Of a stretch of 64,000 bases of DNA, positions 60,209 to 64,000 are shown one piece after another. Position 1 is the stretch's first letter. Each line of letters starts with the position of its first letter. The stretch is taken from NCBI RefSeq assembly GCF_001519055.1, contig NZ_KQ954289.1, positions 62,001 to 126,000 on the forward strand, in the 5' to 3' direction. The stretch comes from Novosphingobium sp. Fuku2-ISO-50. GTDB taxonomy: Bacteria; Pseudomonadota; Alphaproteobacteria; Sphingomonadales; Sphingomonadaceae. The position numbers were made by a program, and so were the translations under genes. The notes below the pieces were generated by a model that saw nothing but the letters and a program-made list of their open reading frames with translations, did no database searches and was not told the origin of the DNA.

Positions 60209-60253
60209 GGGTCGGAAAGTCTTCCCCGGACCCGGTCCGGGGAAGAAGCTGTC

Positions 60254-61573
60254 TTACTTGCCCGCCGCTTTCTGGTCGGCGTAGATCGCCCAGAGCTGCG
60301 CGATCGGCGCGCGCGGCCCGGCGACTTTGGCCAGATTCGCCTTGGCGTCGGCAAATTTGCCTTCGTCGATTTCCGCGATTGCAAGCCGGGTCAGGATGCG
60401 ATCCTTTTCGGCATCGACGCCGCCCTTGCTCAGCGCGAGAGTGTAAAGCTCGTCCGCCTTGGCCGCATCGGCATAAGACAGGAACGTATCGCCGGCAGCC
60501 AGCGCGACTTTACCCGAAGGCGCGGCGGCAGCTTCCTTGGCCAGACCGGGCAGCGAGGCCTTGTCGGCAGGGATACGCGGGCGAGCCTGGGTCAACACGT
60601 CCTTGACGAACGTGTCGTCAGGCTTGAGCGCACCGACCGCGACGCCCTGTTCGGCGATACGGACCGCTTCGCCGGGGAAACGGCGGGCGTCGATCGCCTG
60701 AAGATAGGCGACATATTCGCGCTCGACGAACTTGGGTTCGAGCTTGAGCGCGCCGGCCTGGTCCATCAGGCGGCTGACATCGAGCTCTTCCTGGCTGGTG
60801 AAATTGGTCGCGCTGTTGCGCACCAGCTGCGTCGCGCCAAGCCAGTTGAGCGGGGTCGGATAGGCCGCCACGAGCAAAAGCGCCCATTCGGTCGATTCGG
60901 CGGGGAGCTTGGCGGTATAGGCGATGCGGTTGCCGCGATTGTACCATTCTTCGGGAACGGCGGCATTGGCGGCCTTGCGTGCGGCGATCGCGGTCTTGAG
61001 CGCGTCGAGCGCCTGCTTGGGCTGGGCCGACGAAGCATAGGATTCGGCCAGCATCTGCGGGACCGCGTCATCGACGGCCGCGTTCGTCATCAGCGGGCCG
61101 AGCACCTTGATCGCGGTCGGATAGTCCTTGGCGAGATAGGAAATCTGGCCGAGCATCGCGCTGACGGTGAGGACCAGATTGGGCTGAAGCTGGCCGCTGT
61201 CGAGCATGTTCTGCAGGCCCTTGGCGAGCAGCGCGTTATCGCCCGTCCAGCCACCGATCTGGCGCTGCCAGTCGCCGAAGATCAGCTTGTCGAGCGGCGA
61301 TTTAACATTGGGCTCAAGCTTGGCCAGCTCGGGCACCAGCGCGGTGCCGGCGGTCTTCATCTCGTCGTCCGATACTTTGCCCTTTTTGGCGGCGGTATCG
61401 TTGAACAGCTTCTGGAACGGCCCTGCGACTTTGCTGAATTCGGCCGAATTGGTGACTTTCGGCGCGTCCTTGGCCATGGCCGGCGCGGCAACGCCGACTG
61501 CGCCGAGCGACAGCGCGACGGCAAGAGCGGCGGCGGCGGTCGACCGGCCGAATGAAGCGAATGTACCCCGCAT
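60254..61573 (-). CDS. Periplasmic TPR-like hypothetical protein
   Basis: A 439-residue protein. Signal peptide (cleavage near AMA-KDA), then helical repeat units resembling TPR (AIKVLGPLMTNAAVDDAVPQMLAESY, LDALKTAIAARKA, ADELYTLALSKG). No catalytic motif seen. Role unknown; a periplasmic scaffold is plausible. The start at 61573 follows GGAGATTAAGGA. It is divergent from gyrA. Confidence 0.8.
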   Translation of the reverse strand: MRGTFASFGRSTAAAALAVALSLGAVGVAAPAMAKDAPKVTNSAEFSKVAGPFQKLFNDTAAKKGKVSDDEMKTAGTALVPELAKLEPNVKSPLDKLIFGDWQRQIGGWTGDNALLAKGLQNMLDSGQLQPNLVLTVSAMLGQISYLAKDYPTAIKVLGPLMTNAAVDDAVPQMLAESYASSAQPKQALDALKTAIAARKAANAAVPEEWYNRGNRIAYTAKLPAESTEWALLLVAAYPTPLNWLGATQLVRNSATNFTSQEELDVSRLMDQAGALKLEPKFVEREYVAYLQAIDARRFPGEAVRIAEQGVAVGALKPDDTFVKDVLTQARPRIPADKASLPGLAKEAAAAPSGKVALAAGDTFLSYADAAKADELYTLALSKGGVDAEKDRILTRLAIAEIDEGKFADAKANLAKVAGPRAPIAQLWAIYADQKAAGK

Positions 61574-61915
61574 TGTCCTTAATCTCCTGTTCGACCCGGG
61601 ACTCGCACGGCGCAGGCTTTCCATGCCCTGTCGCGCGTGCGCCCTCTCGTTTGGCCTGTCGCTCGTGTGGCGCGGAATTGGCCCCTTTGCAACGTCTTCC
61701 CGCTAGGCCCGCTGCGGTGAACCGCAATTGAACGGCGCTTCGTCGCAGGCCCTTGGTGAAACCACGAGCGAAATGTGGAAAAACCGGGCCTGTTGGAGCA
61801 ACCCCGACTGGCCATCGCCGGTTCCACGGTCTAGGGCCAAAGGCTTGATCCAACCCGGCCCTGCGGCGGTTTCGCCGCAACAAGCCCGATTTGCCCAGTA
61901 GCGAAAGCGCCAGAC
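61574..61915. other. Divergent promoter region of gyrA and periplasmic repeat protein
   Basis: A 342-bp gap holding both promoters. A 6-bp hairpin with a GTTT tetraloop (GCGGCG...CGCCGC, 61863-61878) lies 38 nt before the gyrA GTG, in its likely leader. I see no gene in it. Confidence 0.5.
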
Positions 61916-64000
61916 GTGAGCGACGACACCCCACCGATCGATCCCACCGCCCCTGTGGGCCAGCCGGAATCCCCGCGCCCGGAATTCCAGCGGATCGACA
62001 TCGTCGATGAAATGAAGTCGAGCTATCTCGATTACGCGATGAGCGTGATCGTGTCGCGCGCGCTGCCCGATGTGCGCGACGGGCTGAAGCCGGTGCACCG
62101 GCGCATCTTGTGGACCAGCCACGAAAACGGGTTCACCGCGGGCAAGCCCTATCGCAAGTCGGCGCGCATCGTCGGCGATTGCATGGGTAAATATCACCCG
62201 CACGGCGACTCGGCGATCTATGACGCGCTGGCGCGCATGACCCAGGACTGGTCGCTGCGCGTGCCGTTGATCGATGGTCAGGGCAATTTCGGATCGATGG
62301 ACCCCGATCCGCCGGCCTCGATGCGCTATACCGAAGCGCGCCTTGCCAAAGTTTCCGAAGCGCTGCTCGCCGACATTGAAAAAGACACCGTCGATTTTCA
62401 GCCGAACTACGACGGGGCGGAAAACGAGCCGCAAGTGCTGCCGGCGCGGTTCCCCAACCTGCTGGTCAACGGCGCGGGCGGGATCGCGGTCGGCATGGCG
62501 ACCAATATCCCGCCGCACAATCTCGGCGAAGTGATCGACGGCTGCCTGGCCTATATGGATAACCCGGCGATTTCGATCGACGAGCTGATCCGCATCATTC
62601 CGGCGCCCGATTTCCCCACTGCGCCATTGATTTTGGGCACGGCGGGCGCGCGCAAGGCCTATACCGAAGGCCGCGGCTCGATCATCATGCGCGCGCGCCA
62701 TGCCATCGAGGAAACGCGCGGGCGCGGCGATGGCCGCCGCTCGATCGTGCTGACCTCGATCCCCTATCAGGTCGGCAAGTCGAACCTCGTCGAAAAGATT
62801 GCCGAAGCGGCCAAGGACAAGCGGATCGAAGGCATTGCCGACATCCGCGACGAATCCAACCGCGAAGGCGTGCGCGTGGTCATCGACCTCAAGCGCGACG
62901 CGACGCCCGAAGTCGTGCTCAACCAGTTGTGGCGCAACACCCCGGCACAGTCGAATTTCCCCGCCAACATGCTGGCCATTCGCGGCGGACGCCCCGAAAC
63001 GCTCAGCCTCAAGGACATCATCGAATGCTTCGTCCGCTTCCGCGAGGAAGTGATCACGCGGCGCACCAAGTTCGAGCTGATGAAGGCGCGCGATCGCGCC
63101 CATATCCTGCTCGGGCTGGTCATCGCGGTCACCAATCTCGACGAAGTGGTGAAAATCATTCGCGGATCGGCCAATCCGTCGATCGCGCGCGAAGCCTTGC
63201 TCACGCGCGAATGGGCGATGGGCGACATTGCGCCCTATATCCGCCTGGTCGAGGCGATCGAGGACGACGCCCCGGCGGACGCGCTGACCTATCGCCTGTC
63301 CGAAACGCAAGTGCGCGCCATTCTCGATCTGCGCCTCCATCGCCTGACCGCGCTCGGCCGCGACGAGATCGGTGACGAACTGGAAACGCTGGCCAAGGCA
63401 ATTGCCGAATTCCTGTCGATTCTGGCCGACCGGAACAAGCTTTACGGCGTCATGCGCGACGAATTGCTGGCAGTCAGAACCACCTATGCCACGCCGCGTC
63501 TGTCGGAAATCACCGCGCCTGCCGACGGGATCGACGACGAAGACCTGATCGAGCGCGACGACATGGTCGTCACCATCACGCTCGACGGGTATATCAAACG
63601 GACGCCGCTTTCGACCTTCCGTGCGCAGAACCGGGGCGGCAAGGGTCGTTCGGGCATGGCGACCAAGGACGAAGATGCCGTCGGCACGATGTTCGTCGCC
63701 AGCACGCATACCCCGGTGCTGTTCTTCTCGACCGCCGGCAAAGTCTATCGCCTGAAAGTCTGGCGTCTGCCCGAAGGCGGCGCGGCGACGCGCGGACGTC
63801 CGGTGGTCAATCTGCTGCCTGCGCTCGATCAGGGCGAAACGATCGCCGCCGTACTCGCCTTGCCCGAGGATGAGGCGGAATGGGGCAAGCTCAACGTCAT
63901 GTTTGCCACCGCTTTGGGCAATGTCCGGCGCAACGCAATGGATTCGTTTGCGAATATTCCGTCGAACGGCAAATATGCGATGCGCTTCGAAGAAGGCGAC
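61916..64000 (+). CDS. gyrA: DNA gyrase subunit A, 3' end missing (window edge)
   Basis: Type II topoisomerase subunit; 695 codons are visible of about 900. It has the GyrA start [39 protein letters not shown] and the quinolone-resistance region [10 protein letters not shown], with Ser and Asp at the wild-type resistance positions. The catalytic Tyr is in [10 protein letters not shown] (near residue 138). The DNA-wrapping domain starts with a GyrA box reading QNRGGKG instead of QRRGGKG. The start is a GTG; no ATG gives the full N-terminus. Confidence 0.96.
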   Translation, partial: MSDDTPPIDPTAPVGQPESPRPEFQRIDIVDEMKSSYLDYAMSVIVSRALPDVRDGLKPVHRRILWTSHENGFTAGKPYRKSARIVGDCMGKYHPHGDSAIYDALARMTQDWSLRVPLIDGQGNFGSMDPDPPASMRYTEARLAKVSEALLADIEKDTVDFQPNYDGAENEPQVLPARFPNLLVNGAGGIAVGMATNIPPHNLGEVIDGCLAYMDNPAISIDELIRIIPAPDFPTAPLILGTAGARKAYTEGRGSIIMRARHAIEETRGRGDGRRSIVLTSIPYQVGKSNLVEKIAEAAKDKRIEGIADIRDESNREGVRVVIDLKRDATPEVVLNQLWRNTPAQSNFPANMLAIRGGRPETLSLKDIIECFVRFREEVITRRTKFELMKARDRAHILLGLVIAVTNLDEVVKIIRGSANPSIAREALLTREWAMGDIAPYIRLVEAIEDDAPADALTYRLSETQVRAILDLRLHRLTALGRDEIGDELETLAKAIAEFLSILADRNKLYGVMRDELLAVRTTYATPRLSEITAPADGIDDEDLIERDDMVVTITLDGYIKRTPLSTFRAQNRGGKGRSGMATKDEDAVGTMFVASTHTPVLFFSTAGKVYRLKVWRLPEGGAATRGRPVVNLLPALDQGETIAAVLALPEDEAEWGKLNVMFATALGNVRRNAMDSFANIPSNGKYAMRFEEGD

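Noticed and set aside
61703..63709. 668-codon minus-strand frame across gyrA
   Set aside because: Shadow of the GyrA coding sequence.

Overview
The window is one GC-rich, gene-dense chromosomal segment of an alphaproteobacterium. It is most likely from the Sphingomonadaceae (Novosphingobium, Sphingobium or a close relative). The reasons are the alphaproteobacterial order dusB-ntrB-ntrC-ntrY-ntrX-hfq-hflX, a tandem double-domain Hfq, PhaR, IspDF fusion, large TonB-dependent receptors, and several lineage-type hypothetical proteins. No database search was possible, so the genus is inference.

Layout. 1-10 kb (all minus strand): phosphonoacetaldehyde hydrolase (cut by the window edge) and a FAD amine oxidase of the phosphonate-degradation type, then two closely similar TonB-dependent receptors that flank a TPR-sulfotransferase. 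A 710-bp AT-rich control region with a perfect FNR/FixK-type box and a second palindrome separates these from radA. 10.5-25.7 kb: mostly plus-strand housekeeping genes: radA, cvpA, a NifU-like protein, alr, phaR, an archaeal/eukaryotic-type proS, an M28 peptidase, a CYTH-CHAD protein, rnr, then a divergent universal stress protein and the pyruvate dehydrogenase genes pdhC-thioesterase-lpdA. 25.7-30.5 kb (minus): two secreted small proteins, a PAS-GGDEF-EAL-PilZ protein, DUF2171, DUF4112 and tRNA-Ser(UGA). 30.7-39.2 kb (plus): cell-wall genes (MltB-type transglycosylase, RlpA-SPOR, DacC) tightly coupled to tmk-holB, then metG-tatD-MBL hydrolase and a small membrane protein.

39.2-43.2 kb is the accessory part: an IS1202-like/ISNCY element whose transposase is broken by a 16-bp tandem duplication, a small Cys-rich secreted protein, a signal-less phage-lysozyme-domain protein carrying a TonB-box-like segment, and a solitary HD-GYP phosphodiesterase of lower GC content. 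The lysozyme-domain protein is the best candidate for something undescribed (possibly a pesticin-like bacteriocin; inference only).

43.3-64 kb: a methyltransferase/MmyB-type regulator pair, mazG facing hflX, the nitrogen-regulation block (dusB-ntrBC-ntrYX-hfq-hflX), ispDF, a secreted protein and pncC on the plus strand, ratA-like and lipA on the minus strand, a beta-carbonic anhydrase ending in five perfect 15-bp repeats, a periplasmic repeat protein, and gyrA running off the right edge. No CRISPR array, rRNA or intact prophage was seen.
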